A DNA stretch of 64,000 bases, from the NCBI GenBank assembly GCA_949128115.1, contig OX421968.1, positions 53,957,423 to 54,021,422 on the forward strand, in the 5' to 3' direction. Numbering within the stretch: the first letter of the stretch is position 1; each line of letters begins with the position of its first letter. A model generated the notes under the pieces. It saw nothing but the letters and a program-made list of their open reading frames with translations. It was not told the origin of the DNA and made no database searches. Of the stretch, positions 26,910 through 37,203 are shown piece after piece. Position numbers and translations under genes: made by a program. Origin of the DNA: Anaspis maculata. Lineage: Eukaryota > Arthropoda > Insecta > Coleoptera > Scraptiidae.

Positions 26910-27441
26910 TTTTTTTTTTTTTTTTTTATTAACATCCAAATTTAATTACAATCTGTCACGGGTGACATTCAATAATTCATACGACACTTAACACTCTGGA
27001 AGGGGAGAGACCACTGTCTGCTCCCCCAATGCATTGACTATGTACATGACATGTTAAAAAATTTCAATTAATATAAATAAAATCAATGTCAAGACACAAA
27101 CACCTTAACAGACTTACAAACATAAATCACGCGGAACATAAAATGAGTACTTATAATACAAATAAAAAGCAGACTAAGAAGCCATTCTGAAGTAGTGGCA
27201 GGCATCGCGGGTGGGGCGATCTCGTTCGCTCATCACTGGCTATAAGAATCGGTCTGGTAATTCGAGCGGACTGCTTCTCTTCAGCCTCTTCACCCTCGGC
27301 TCGACGAGCATCTCTCCAGCTAGAGTATTTGGATGAGACTCGAGCTTGGCCCTGTATCTGGTGCTGTATCGGGATATTTCTTCCTGTACTGTTGCGACGT
27401 TCAGGTCCTGATGCAACACCCAGTTTGGAACGTACCATGGT
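26910..27441 (-). mobile_element. 5'-truncated jockey-type LINE 3' end, 12-bp target duplication
   Basis: Read on the minus strand, the insert ends in an 18-bp poly(A) (T run 26910-26927). AACTTTTCAAAT flanks it on both sides (26898-26909 and 27442-27453). The 5' part encodes the C-terminus of a LINE reverse-transcriptase protein, followed by about 300 bp of 3' UTR. The unoccupied site survives in the opposite arm of the same foldback (about 25621-25640, inverted), where this sequence is present once. Truncation, poly(A) and target duplication together show target-primed reverse transcription. Confidence 0.92.
27240..27440 (-). pseudogene. C-terminal fragment of jockey-clade LINE ORF2
   Basis: Minus-strand translation from the insertion edge gives PWYVPNWVLHQDLNV, then TVQEEISRYSTRYRAKL, SHPNTLAGEML, VKRLKRSSPLELP and a stop at 27240-27242. 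The order WYV-N-LH-DL, V-EEI-R-S-Y--L, HPN-LA, RLKR-P--L is the usual end of jockey-superfamily ORF2 proteins. Only about 67 codons remain, without catalytic motifs. The longer open frame starting at the ATG near 27438 is a different frame and is a shadow. The clade assignment rests on recalled family patterns. Confidence 0.85.
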
Positions 27442-27539
27442 AACTTTTCAAATCAATAATTTTTATATCTGTCACCTTTTTCTCTATCTCGTGAGGGAAG
27501 GGCGCTAGGAAAGCCCGACGCACTGTTGCAGGACCCTGT

Positions 27540-29780
27540 AGATTGCAAGATAGATCTAACCTTATAATTTTGATTTGTCTTATAGATTTAGAGCTATCTC
27601 ATTTCATAATTTTGTTTGTGATTTTTTTCTGCTGATCCCAACTCAAATCAATCAAAGTATTCAAGTATTTGAAGGTCTTACCCTTTTCAACAGCACAATC
27701 ATCACTAGAGAATAATGTTGTTCATAACGATTGACATCGTATCTCGTATCTCTTACATCATGGTAAGAGCTTCATGCTCCATTGTATCTACCACCTCCAA
27801 GGCTTAAAGCTGTTCTTGTGATTCCACTGAAGAAATTTGTCGCTAGTTGGTGTGGTGTGGTGTGTTTCGACCACTCTTCCAGCTCGACAAGATGATGAGT
27901 GAACTTTCAAAATTGGAAGCGATTCTGGGTGCAAGTGATGTAATCAAGTTCCATCCAGTACTTGCAGTCTTCTTTACGGACGACTTCTTCCCCCATATCT
28001 GATCTTCAAAGCCGTCAATTGTTGAGCGGTGAGCCGGACAAGACAAGCCCCTCAACAAACTCTTGACCTCTAGCTCTGGGACTTGGCGTGAAGACAGTGA
28101 AGACATTGTACAAATCCCTGAAACAAAATCTATTATGAACGAAACTTGAATAAAAGAAGAAAACTATATATTATTAGAAATTAGAACCTATACAAGATGC
28201 GGTAGGCATTTACTTACAAGAAAAACAAATGGATTCATATGTGAATATCACTAACAGTTTCACGGTTTTATTCTATTAGATCATGTTATTGAAGTTGATA
28301 TTTTCAATTTGCAATATTTCCAACACAAATGTCACCATTTAAACTAAATAGTTGGCTGTTGTGGGAACTTGGGAGGTTTCCCAATGTTGCCAATGGCAGA
28401 ATCCAAAATCTCCCCATGTTAATACTTGGTAATTGCTCGCGTCTACCAGGGGTGGTGCACTCCGGTAGTAGGTTTGAATCACAGTTGCGTTGATCGGCAG
28501 AAATGACAGATGGCGCTGGCGAGCAACTTTTGAACAAAAATCTCTGCCGGGGGCCGAGAAAATCGCGGAGCCGTATGTCATTTTGACTTTACTTTTTTGC
28601 GCATCATCAAAAAAGGACGCTTTGGCGTTTTTCGTATTAATTTGGGTTTATTCTGCATTTTGGTTTTATTGGTGGAATACAAGGCCGGTGCTACGTCTCT
28701 CATTATGAAGAAAGAACCTCGAGGAGGTGAATAAGGTAATTTCCAACATGTATGCATGAGTTTTATTATTCTCAAATACCTATTGGCCTTATTGCTACTT
28801 CACTTTAATTCGTTCCAGGTTTTATAAAAAGGCCACGTTCCCACGTTCTCACACTTTATATGGATAAAACTGGATAACACAGCCTCGAGCACAGCTTTCC
28901 AAACGATGAAAAAAAAACGAAAGACATACCCTTTTTTTTGGAAGACCAAATCAAAGGTACCTATTAGTCTCAAATAATTTGCAATAACTACAGTAATGAT
29001 TCCATAGACAGGAACAAGATGCAGCCGAAAGAAAATGTGCGTTGAAGTTATTACGACTAATGCTCACAATGAACAATACATGAACTCTCCATGACTCACG
29101 GGTGATGACTGTATGGAGACAATGAGACTGAAAATCAAAACTGACTCCCCGGTAGCATCTCCAAGAGGTCCACAACTGACTATAGCAAGAAAATCAGAGC
29201 ATATAGATATGAAATTCGATTGGAGCAATGATTTTCTGAAGAATGAACATGATTTTTGGACGGATTTTTGATGGAAAAGGCAATGCATGAGAGACCAAAT
29301 GCAACGTGACCAGCAAGGGTCGTTTTGGATTCATTTGGAACATCACCAGTGAGCTGATGAGGATGTCACCTTATGGCATATTCTTCAAAGAAGAGTTGTA
29401 CGACAAGGCTCTTCATACTACCGACTTTAAATGGCTTCAAGCAGTTTCTACCCTAAGATATTGAAGAGACCAGTGCAATTTAATTTTAAGTAGAATAGCT
29501 ACCCACTCAACTACGCTGCAAAGCTGATGATGTAAAATTTAGATCAAACATCGTTGATATTCTTTGCTAAAAAAAAACTGTCATCTTTAGAACTCTTGTT
29601 GAAAACCAAATTCTATCCCAAATTATTGAACAGCTTACTCTACCAATTATGCGATTATGTGTAGACAATTATTTTATGGGATACCAACCTATTACAGCAA
29701 ACGGCATTGGTATATTATTCTGGGATATAGGGTCATATTTTTTTCATACATATGACATGACTATCAATTATCTAGACACC
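27540..29780. other. Unassigned intergenic DNA
   Basis: No convincing gene. On the minus strand, about 27850-28110 has coding-like composition: a pyrimidine-rich stretch ending in CAG near 28120, then short open pieces in different frames (for example MGEEVVRKEDCKYWMELDY) broken by stops. This may be a decayed transposon or gene remnant, but I cannot identify it. The AGATGGCGCT word at 28508-28517 belongs to the motif class described near 30.5 kb. Confidence 0.4.
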
Positions 29781-29783
29781 TAA

Positions 29784-29950
29784 TGCCCGCTCTATGAAAA
29801 TTCGCAACGCAACCGCAACGCAGATCGCAGCGTTTCTGATTGGCTCGCAAGGTATACGCAAAGCCATCGCAACGACGCGAAAGGCTTGCGAGCCAATCAG
29901 AAACCTGCGTTGCGGCTGCGGCTGCGTTGCGTTATTTCATAGAGCGGCCT
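29784..29950. mobile_element. Palindromic MITE, PIF/Harbinger-like
   Basis: A 167-bp near-perfect palindrome. Ends TGCCCGCTCTATGAAA and AGGCCGCTCTATGAAA (complement of the right end) match at 14 of 16 bases and are flanked by TAA at 29781-29783 and 29951-29953. A 3-bp TAA target is typical of PIF/Harbinger. Arms are rich in GCAACGCA words and contain TGATTGGCTCGC and its complement. Confidence 0.75.
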
Positions 29951-30540
29951 TAATATGTACATTTTCATTGTAAATTAACCACTGTTTTCTGGTAAAATAT
30001 ATATGGTCACAAAACTATATCAATAAGTTAACGAATTTTTCATTTGTAAGAATTTTTATAGAAGTATCTACCTCTGTAATTTTTATGTATCATATTCACG
30101 TCTTTCTTGTGGTGTGAACCGTCGTATTACACAAACAATGAAAATTCCGCTTCATGGCTATTTTTGACTCTTTTGAGATACATAATAGCTGTAATGCGAA
30201 ATTTGCATTTTTTGTGTACCTACGGCCAGCCACGTATCACCATCCAGGCGATTTAAAAAAAGATTTGAATTTCCCGCTCCCGAAATTCGGTTCAAAAGTA
30301 AAACAGGAATCTACATTTTTTTGTTGTCGTACTTGGCAGAAAATAGAGAGGGCGCTCGGAACTGTTCTTCAAAGCCTACTGAGGGAGTCGGCTATCTATT
30401 GCTTGCCTTATCTATGGCGTCTACGCCAAAAAAGAAAAATAAATTAATAAACTTTGGGGAAATGATGTGAGTTTAACAGATTAACAATAAGTATGAAATT
30501 GAATTCCAAAATTACTAATACAACTATCTTGCAAATCACA

Positions 30541-30860
30541 AGTGTACTGGCGCCATCTTCGAGGCAATGACAGAGCCTGCATAGACACCACTGCAACAAT
30601 AAAGCAGGTATCTTTTGTCTAGAAAACAAAAGCGCGTAGCGCCATCTAGGCAACACTACGAAAGAGCCATACAGATCGCATTCTGCCGTTTTGCAAGCTC
30701 ACAGAAGTTTTCTTTCACACTGGTTCTGTAATAAAAAGTGCCTAGCGCCATCTCGAAAGTAATAGCAGAATGTGGCACATAGAGTGGCAGTAATCTGTAG
30801 TATTGTTTCATTTACAGTGATCTTGTATTAAGAAAATCGGACTTAGAAGTGCCATCTCGA
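30541..30860. repeat. ~100-bp degenerate repeat carrying AGATGGCGC motifs
   Basis: Four similar stretches, about 90-110 bp apart, each centre on a minus-strand AGATGGC(G/A)C word: 30549-30559 (GGCGCCATCTT), 30637-30649 (TAGCGCCATCTAG), 30743-30753 (TAGCGCCATCT) and 30848-30857 (AGTGCCATCT). The flanks share A-rich runs before and AC-rich words after. They resemble the insect CTCF core AGRTGGCGC. No coding potential. Confidence 0.5.
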
Positions 30861-31152
30861 GAAAACTAACCTAATCACTCCAACCAAAAATTATCATAAT
30901 ACTGCAGATTCCTTCTTATACTGGCAGATATGCTCCGAAACAGCTCGAAATGGTTGCAACGGTGCTTTTGCTAACAAGATCACAGAAGAACCGAAGAGCT
31001 TAGCGGTTGTTCCGTTCTCAGGGTCACCAACCGCGTACGCTCAAAGTCACTGACGCAACTGACGTTGCTGTCACCTGTCAATGTCAGAAATTTTCGGTAT
31101 TTGTATTTGTTGTTGTGGTGTGCTGAAAACTTTTCCCATACGAGAAATCACT

Positions 31153-31233
31153 TACGCGCATACCTGTGAGCGCAGATTCCCGCTAATGCAAACAGCTACT
31201 ACAGACCGCTAGTTCCACGCACACAGGTATGCG
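31153..31233. repeat. Short inverted repeat
   Basis: GCATACCTGTG near 31158 is complementary to CACAGGTATGC near 31220, separated by about 50 bp. It could be the ends of a very small palindromic element. Nothing else supports a function. Confidence 0.45.
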
Positions 31234-31313
31234 TGAAACTGTCATCGGAAAGGTGGAACTACGTTCTACAATTGATAAAGGGATCCATAGTACTCAAAAT
31301 GGAGTTGTATAAT

Positions 31314-31495
31314 ATAAAGTTGTAGTAAATCAGTCTTCTCCACTTGTTTTTTATATCATTTACTCGAGTTTCGGCTAATTAAATATATAAAGCCATTTTC
31401 AAAAATAATGTGACATAGCATAGAACTTTATGTCTAAGTAATGATAGTTATGATATAAAAAACAAGTGGAGAAGACTGATTTACTACAACTTTAT
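31314..31495. repeat. Hairpin with ~46-bp near-perfect arms
   Basis: Arms 31314-31360 and 31449-31495 are almost perfectly complementary (core CAGTCTTCTCCACTTG and its complement), around an about 90-bp unrelated loop. An 11-bp direct repeat ACGTTCTACAA lies at 31261-31271 and again at 31497-31507, so the whole 31272-31496 segment may be an insertion with an 11-bp target duplication. The left end carries an extra 42 bp outside the arm, so the element's exact end is uncertain. Confidence 0.65.
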
Positions 31496-31507
31496 ACGTT
31501 CTACAAG

Positions 31508-33648
31508 TTTGATGTCATCAGCTGACGTTGGTCATTCCAGGGCTGGCTTGCAACACCAAAGGAACCGCGAGTGGTTTGGGAGGTGTAGGCAAGCCGAAAA
31601 AAGCAACATCAGAGAATCTACAGCCCTTTTTGTGCAGCGGTCACGTAAAACGCACAGATGGAAATAAACGACGGGTCCTACAGTACCTCAGTACCATTAA
31701 TGTGACCTCACCCTAGAGGACTATAAGATTTACTGCGAATAATTTCTGCAAAAAGGACTTGGAACTGCAGATACCTAAATGAAACTAAGCTCTCACGGCG
31801 GTTGTGTCGCCACGTGAATGGCTCCTTGGATGTTGCAGCAGGCCCCGCTGACAGTTCACAAATTTCAAAACAGATATCAGAGCTGTGGGGTGGGTTCAAA
31901 ACGGACGACGAGATGTCGACAGGTAGGACAGAGGCCTGGAGTGAAGGTGTGCGTGCAGGCACTCCTCGCCGACCTAGTGGCACAATGGGCAGGCAGCAGC
32001 TCCTTCACCTTACTCCGGCTTGTCCACGACGATTATGTTCAGCTGCCGTCTCGGCTTGCTCCGAACTTCCGTTGATTCTTCTGAGCTGAGATGGAAATCG
32101 TTATAGGGTCTTGAGAGAATAATCAATTTTGATTCGCACAGCATAATTCATTTTACAACACATTGCGTGGCGCGAGATTTAAAACATTTCGTACACCCAA
32201 TAATAAAATGTACATTGTTGAATTTGGAAAGCATGCATCTAAATGTACCATATTGCAAAGAAGTACATAATTAAATGTTGAATATCTATTATGATACCTA
32301 TCAAAAGAAATTTTGGAACGTTAACGTTCACTCTGAACTCAACTCTTGAGGTTCACGAAACTTTTCAAATACTGCGCCATGGCCCTAGTGTATACTTGGT
32401 TGCCTACCTTTGGAAGGGAAATCAGAGGAAAGTGAAACATAAGCCATGCTATGCATTGGCATTTTCTTCGTAGATTTCGTTCTTGTTATCCAGTATCTAA
32501 TTATGGAAAATAAAATGCACGAAACGTTTTTGTTGCATTGCTGATAAAACTATAATGTTCTGTTTGAAACCACAACAGCTTTTTGAAGTGAAACTTCTAT
32601 TCTCGCGCCTAGATCACAACACACCACTAACGCAGAACCACACATGGGAGTGAAATTGCTTCATAGCACCAGTGGTTGTAACGAACGCCTGTAACGATGT
32701 GCTGTAACGTTGTCTTGTCTGACCTTGGGGTGACCAGCGTCGTCCCAGGAAATGAAATAATAAGCTGTTGCAGCGTTCGCCGCGTTCGGTTCTATTTTTT
32801 ACTAATCGCCGACACTGGACTCCTCTTCGTGTTGTCGTACTGTTGGCCCGACAAGAATGGCTCTCGACTTGGATTGAATAGATTCGAGCGGATGTGATTT
32901 ATTATAGGGATAGGGAGGTATATTCAGGGCTGGGCCTAGCAGGCGTGCAGTGCGTTCCGGCGCGCAGGCGAGTACGGCAGGCGGCAAGTCATAGAGGGGC
33001 GGTAATATAATAATTAAGTTGAATTTCGAAGGATTCTTTTCATTCCTGCATTTGGTGGGGCTCTCCACTGCCGAGCGCAGCGAGAAAAGAAATAACAGAA
33101 GTCTAATCGTGGAAAAATCATGTCGAAAGTACTCTGCCCTTTGAGTGTCTAATAATAATAATAATGAGATTGATAATAAGAAAAACAAGATGATACAAAC
33201 CGTGAGGGAGCGGAGCGGGAGTACGAAAAGAACACCTCTTCGAACGTTGTTTGCTGATTGATTCATATGTATAGAAGTTTCACTTCTTCCGAGGGTGACT
33301 AAGGTCACGCACTCACGTTTTTTTTATATTCGTCTATTTAACGGCGGCTTATTTCCGCAACAAGACAACACTGACACCGGTTAATGCTTTCCTCCACTAT
33401 ACTAATTTTTGTATCATGGACACTCGAAGATTTAAAATATCTTAGGCTAAGGTCATTGTAGAGTATAAATATCTGAAAAAAAAATACCGGAAATTTTGAC
33501 AAACCCCTATGTGTTCCAACACAGAGTAGCGATTTTTAACGACCACCAACATCGCATGAGGTCGGCACCATCGTTCGTATTTTACGTGTTATGCGACACA
33601 CCAACTATTCCAACTAAATCAAGAAGCTTGTTTTCGAGACGAAGATCC
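31508..33648. other. Non-repetitive region without a convincing gene
   Basis: Several open frames occur, the longest 168 codons on the minus strand (32802-33308), but their composition (hydrophobic runs from AT-rich DNA, no motif) does not support a protein. A short (AAT)n tract lies at about 33151-33164. About 31800-32080 is more GC-rich and open in more than one frame, which could mean a decayed coding element. I recognise nothing in it. Confidence 0.4.
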
Positions 33649-33649
33649 G

Positions 33650-33712
33650 AGCGTCCACAGTGAGGCTCGAACCCACGATCTCTGGCGTGGTAGTCGAATG
33701 CGCTGACCATCA
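33650..33712 (-). repeat. tRNA-like (SINE-type) sequence with A and B boxes
   Basis: On the minus strand TGGTCAGCGCATTCGACTA (complement of 33691-33709) resembles a tRNA D-arm with A box, and GGTTCGAGCC (complement of about 33664-33673) fits the internal pol III B box. The spacing resembles a tRNA without an intron. The anticodon arm does not pair properly (TTCGA does not match GCCAG), so it is not a functional tRNA. A tRNA-derived SINE head is the best reading. Its tail is not obvious. Confidence 0.5.
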
Positions 33713-33730
33713 TACAGCAATAAGCTTATA

Positions 33731-34367
33731 CAGGGTGTCTCGGAATAAGTGTTACAAAATTCACAGGCAGATAGGAAATTGAAAAATGAGGGGCTCTTCT
33801 CGATAAACATACCTCCGCAAACGTATAATAATAGAGATACAAAGCCTTCAAAGTTGTTTTTTTTTCAACTTTTTTTTGACCAACTTTTGAACCGTTCAAC
33901 CAATTCCATTCAAATTCAAACCTGTTTACTGAAACAGGTTTCTATTGAGCAATAATAACGCATTTCATCAAACATTTCTAGAGGCGAAGTCAATAGGGGG
34001 TACCCGTACCCTCCCCCCTTTTCCCCCTATTTTTTACCCCATTAATATTCTTAGGAATGGTTTCAATTTTTGAATTCTACATTTAATTCAAAGAAGAAAG
34101 TTACTGTTGCACAGTTTTGCAAAAATATTCAGGGGGTTGAAAAGTATGGGGAAAAGGGGGAGAGTACTCCCTATTTCGCCCCTAAAATGTTTGATGAAAT
34201 GCGTTATTCTTGTTCAATAGAGACCTTTTTTTTTCAGTAAACTTTGGTTTGAATTTGAACAAAAATCGGTTAAACGGTTCAAAACTTATGCACAAAAAAC
34301 TGTTTTTCCCTTATTTTTCAATTTTCTACATCCCTGCGAATTTAGTAACACTATTCCGGGACACCTG
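33731..34367. mobile_element. Foldback element (family 1), TA-flanked
   Basis: Ends CAGGGTGTCTCGGAATAAG and, inverted, CAGGTGTCCCGGAATAG pair, with TA at 33729-33730 and 34368-34369. Arms of about 300 bp share, with the element at 56195-57238, the segments on AAATTGAAAAAT, AACCGTTCAACC and GCATTTCATCAAACAT, so the two are one family. No protein frame. The loop lies near 34040-34060. Confidence 0.85.
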
Positions 34368-34546
34368 TATAGTTGGTCAATTCGATTAGACTAGTTTGGT
34401 CCCGAAGAAGGCCTGCAGTTGATGAGGTACAACCAAGTGCTTCAGTAGGGATAACATCCGTACCTACTCAATGTACAACAAAAAATAATGACTACCTGAA
34501 AAGACTAGCCCATGCTTTTGGCTAACGCTTCCATAGTATTATAGAA

Positions 34547-34568
34547 GAATAATAATAATAATAATAAT
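34547..34568. repeat. (AAT)n microsatellite
   Basis: Short run of ATA/AAT triplets of about 22 bp, followed by ATGTAGGTACC. Confidence 0.8.
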
Positions 34569-34887
34569 ATGTAGGTACCTTACTATTTATCAGTATCTAG
34601 CTAAGTACCCAAGTCCTAAGTAGGTAGTTTGATGAACTAAATTTCAAGGATGGAGCTAAAGTTGCGTCATTTTCTCAATTAAGAGGTGGTCGATTGGTCT
34701 TGGAGGATCCTTTAATTTTGATTTCCAATAATATTGGATTGTAATGTTATCATTTTCGAAATACGTGACATTTTTGCAATCTATACATTGATTTGTTCTC
34801 TTATTCGTATATATCCATGTATACATATATTTGTGAATAATGTTACGAATTTCGTACTTATGTCGTTTTCAATTATTATCTCATCAG

Positions 34888-35141
34888 GTAGTAAACGTAA
34901 TGACAAAATTATCAATCATGTATTAAAAAAAAAGAATAATAACAGTGCACAAAATATCGAAGATGACGTATCATTTTTAAGAGAAGAGAAAGTAAAGTTT
35001 TCAGGACTTCAGAAGAAAGAACCAGCGCCTACATTACGACGTCAAGCGCACCTCAATAGCTACGAGGAGCTTGGTGCATCAAATAATAAATATATTGTCT
35101 TATCTTTCTGCACTGCGACTTATGACATCTTTTGTCTTTAA
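34888..35141 (+). CDS. Possible terminal exon or orphan coding fragment
   Basis: An AT-rich pyrimidine stretch ending in CATCAG (AG at 34886-34887) could be a 3' splice site. The frame after it stays open to TAA at 35139-35141 and gives a hydrophilic, charged peptide (for example NIEDDVSFLREEKVKFSG and LRRQAHLNSYEELG) whose composition is more protein-like than other frames here. The codons upstream of the AG are hydrophobic and look non-coding. No domain recognised, no partner exon found. It may be chance. Confidence 0.22.
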
Positions 35142-35210
35142 CATTTTGACTTACATTGAAATGGAAATCACCAAATTTCTATACATTACGTAGGTTTAGG
35201 TTGCACCTAC

Positions 35211-35833
35211 CAGACTTGGGCCGAGTCCTGAAAAAAAATTCGAATACGAATCCCGATGCCCGATTAAAAAAAAAAGATTCAAAGGAATACTTGGGATTCG
35301 AACCCATGTATTCGTAAAAATAAATACCGTTTTTAAATACCCACGTAGGAACACCTGTTTACGTACTTGATGAAGCTGTATTATTGGCTTAAAAAGTACT
35401 TATTTCGCAAACAAAAATATCAATAAACATCATTTTATTGAAACAGATCGGTATATAAATCTGAAAAAAAATGATTTGGAAAAAAAAATTATTCCAATGA
35501 AAATTTAAATGGAAACAAAATTCAAAAAAGAAGAGAAACTCAGGCCTCAAGGAACAAAAGTTTCTCAAACAATACTCTTTTCTGTGCTGTAGAATCCAGG
35601 GATTCTATTATAGTATTCGAATACTCAACTATTCGAGTACCTACTTGAGTATTCGGATAAGTACTATGAATACCAGAATACCTCAGAATGGCAACTTAAA
35701 TTCAGAATCCCGAATATCAGCAAAAAAGTAGCTGCATGAATACGAACACAGAATTTAATATTGTATTCGAATACGAATGAGTAGGATTCAAGATTCAAGT
35801 TACTGGGTATTTGAATAATAGTACCCAAGTCTG
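35211..35833. mobile_element. hAT-like non-autonomous element, 8-bp target duplication
   Basis: Terminal inverted repeat CAGACTTGGG at 35211 and its complement ending at 35833, flanked by GCACCTAC (35203-35210) and GTACCTAC (35834-35841), an 8-bp duplication with one mismatch. The interior is full of ATTCGAATAC-type words in both orientations (TTCGAATACG, GTATTCGAATAC), which form subterminal palindromes. A CAG-start terminus and 8-bp target are typical of hAT. There is no transposase, and the length is 623 bp. Confidence 0.82.
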
Positions 35834-36025
35834 GTACCTACCTATGCAGTTGTACCGCAAGCCAGTACTGCCAGTTTGTTCCGACGTGAACACAAATTAT
35901 CCTGCTGTAGATACATAACAAGCAAAAGTGGTTGATTTGAAAATCTTGTAAAGGACTTTCGCTAGTCCTTCCCCACTGACAAAAGAGGTTATTGTTTATA
36001 CGTATTTTTTACACAGAATGAAAGA

Positions 36026-36026
<1 letters not shown>

Positions 36027-36121
<95 letters not shown>

Positions 36122-36168
36122 CACTTACTTACTTACTTACTCACTTACTTACTTACTTACTTACTTAC
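36027..36168. repeat. (TTAC)n tetranucleotide microsatellite
   Basis: About 35 units of ACTT/TTAC over 142 bp with two single-base interruptions (TCAC near 36121 and 36141). It makes a Leu-Thr-Tyr repeat frame, which is an artefact. Such a long pure run should be highly length-variable. Confidence 0.97.
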
Positions 36169-36187
36169 GTACCCTAGCTTACCTATA

Positions 36188-36933
36188 CAGGTGTCCCGAA
36201 AATACACCGACAACGTTCTAGGACAGCTTCCTCTCATCATAATAAGAAGAAAAGTTCCTATGAACATGGGTCCGGAAACGCTTCATAAGGGAGCTACAGG
36301 CCCCTAAAGGTGGGACCCTGAAGATGGTTGTTCAATTAATATTTCCGAAACCGTTCAAGGAAAATCAATCAAATTTGACACATTCAATAACCTTCTTATG
36401 CTTAACAAAATTTGAATGCCTAACAAAAATGAAGTTGCTTTGAAATAGTTTTTCTTTCGCCTTGAATATCGTAATAAAAAAATCAGCATTTCTGACCATG
36501 TTTTCATACATTCAAACTCAAATATCTCGTAAACGGTGCATCTATCGAGGTTGAACAGGGGGACCTTTTTTTAGTAGAAAACTCCAATATTCTATAATTT
36601 CTTGTTGAATTTGAAAACAATTCACATTCAAAAGAGTAAGGGTTATTTTTACCCTTACACCTCAGCCCGACCCACCCCTGGTGAATTGTTTTGAAATTAA
36701 TCTTGCCTTATTTTGTTAGGCATAAAAAGGTTAGTGGATGTGTCAAGTTTGATTGATTTCCCTTGAACGGTTTCGGAGATATTGAATAAAAACCATCTTC
36801 AGGGTCCCACCTTTAGGGGCCTTTAGCTCCCTTAGGAAGCGTTTCCGGACCCATGTTCATAGGAACTTTTCTTCTTGTTTTGATGAGAGGAAGCTGCCTT
36901 AGAACGTTGTCGGTATATTTTCGGGACAGCCTG
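36188..36933. mobile_element. Foldback element (family 2)
   Basis: Ends CAGGTGTCCCGAAAATA and the complementary CAGGCTGTCCCGAAAATA. TA precedes the left end and CA/TA follows the right, so the right duplication may be mutated. Arms about 370 bp with a short loop near 36570-36620. The subterminal part (CTGAAGATGGTT, GAAACCGTT, GGAACTTTTCTT) is shared with the larger element 58488-60238. Confidence 0.82.
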
Positions 36934-37203
36934 CATACTTAGTGGGAATTTTAGTATTCCACCAAGTATAGGTATTACAGACATGGTATTAAAGGAGGCG
37001 TTATTAAAATACTGCTTACCTTATTTTTGGTTGTAGAATAAGAGTTATTGCAGATCGCAGATTCCCTTACTTGCCCCGTCATTCCCAATTCCTAACCTAA
37101 ATTTTTGGTCTCAATTTAAAGTTAGAGTGCAAATTGCATGGGGGACACAAGGACCCCTCTGATGGGCCTGATTTCTTGCACACGTGTACTGCAAGGCCTG
37201 CAG

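Larger units (their letters stand above)
25541..27538. mobile_element. Foldback element with CAGGGTCCTG ends, TA-flanked
   Basis: CAGGGTCCTGCAAC at 25541 is complementary to the end at 27538, with TA at 25539-25540 and 27539-27540. Arms pair outward-in: 25541-25680 with about 26830-26910 plus 27440-27538, then 25680-26170 with 26440-26830, leaving a loop near 26180-26440. Additional TACAGG-type boundaries occur symmetrically inside (25660, 25965, 26635, 26870). The right arm is split by a LINE insertion (26910-27441). Without it the element is about 1.45 kb. Confidence 0.85.

Noticed and set aside
32802..33308. 168-codon minus-strand open frame as a membrane protein
   Set aside because: Hydrophobic runs arise from AT-rich DNA and a short (AAT)n tract. 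No recognisable motif, no partner exons, and no codon pattern convinced me.
33650..33712. Functional tRNA gene
   Set aside because: A and B boxes are present, but the anticodon arm cannot pair and no acceptor stem closes the structure.
36018..36221. Leu-Thr-Tyr repeat protein
   Set aside because: It is the translation of a (TTAC)n microsatellite.
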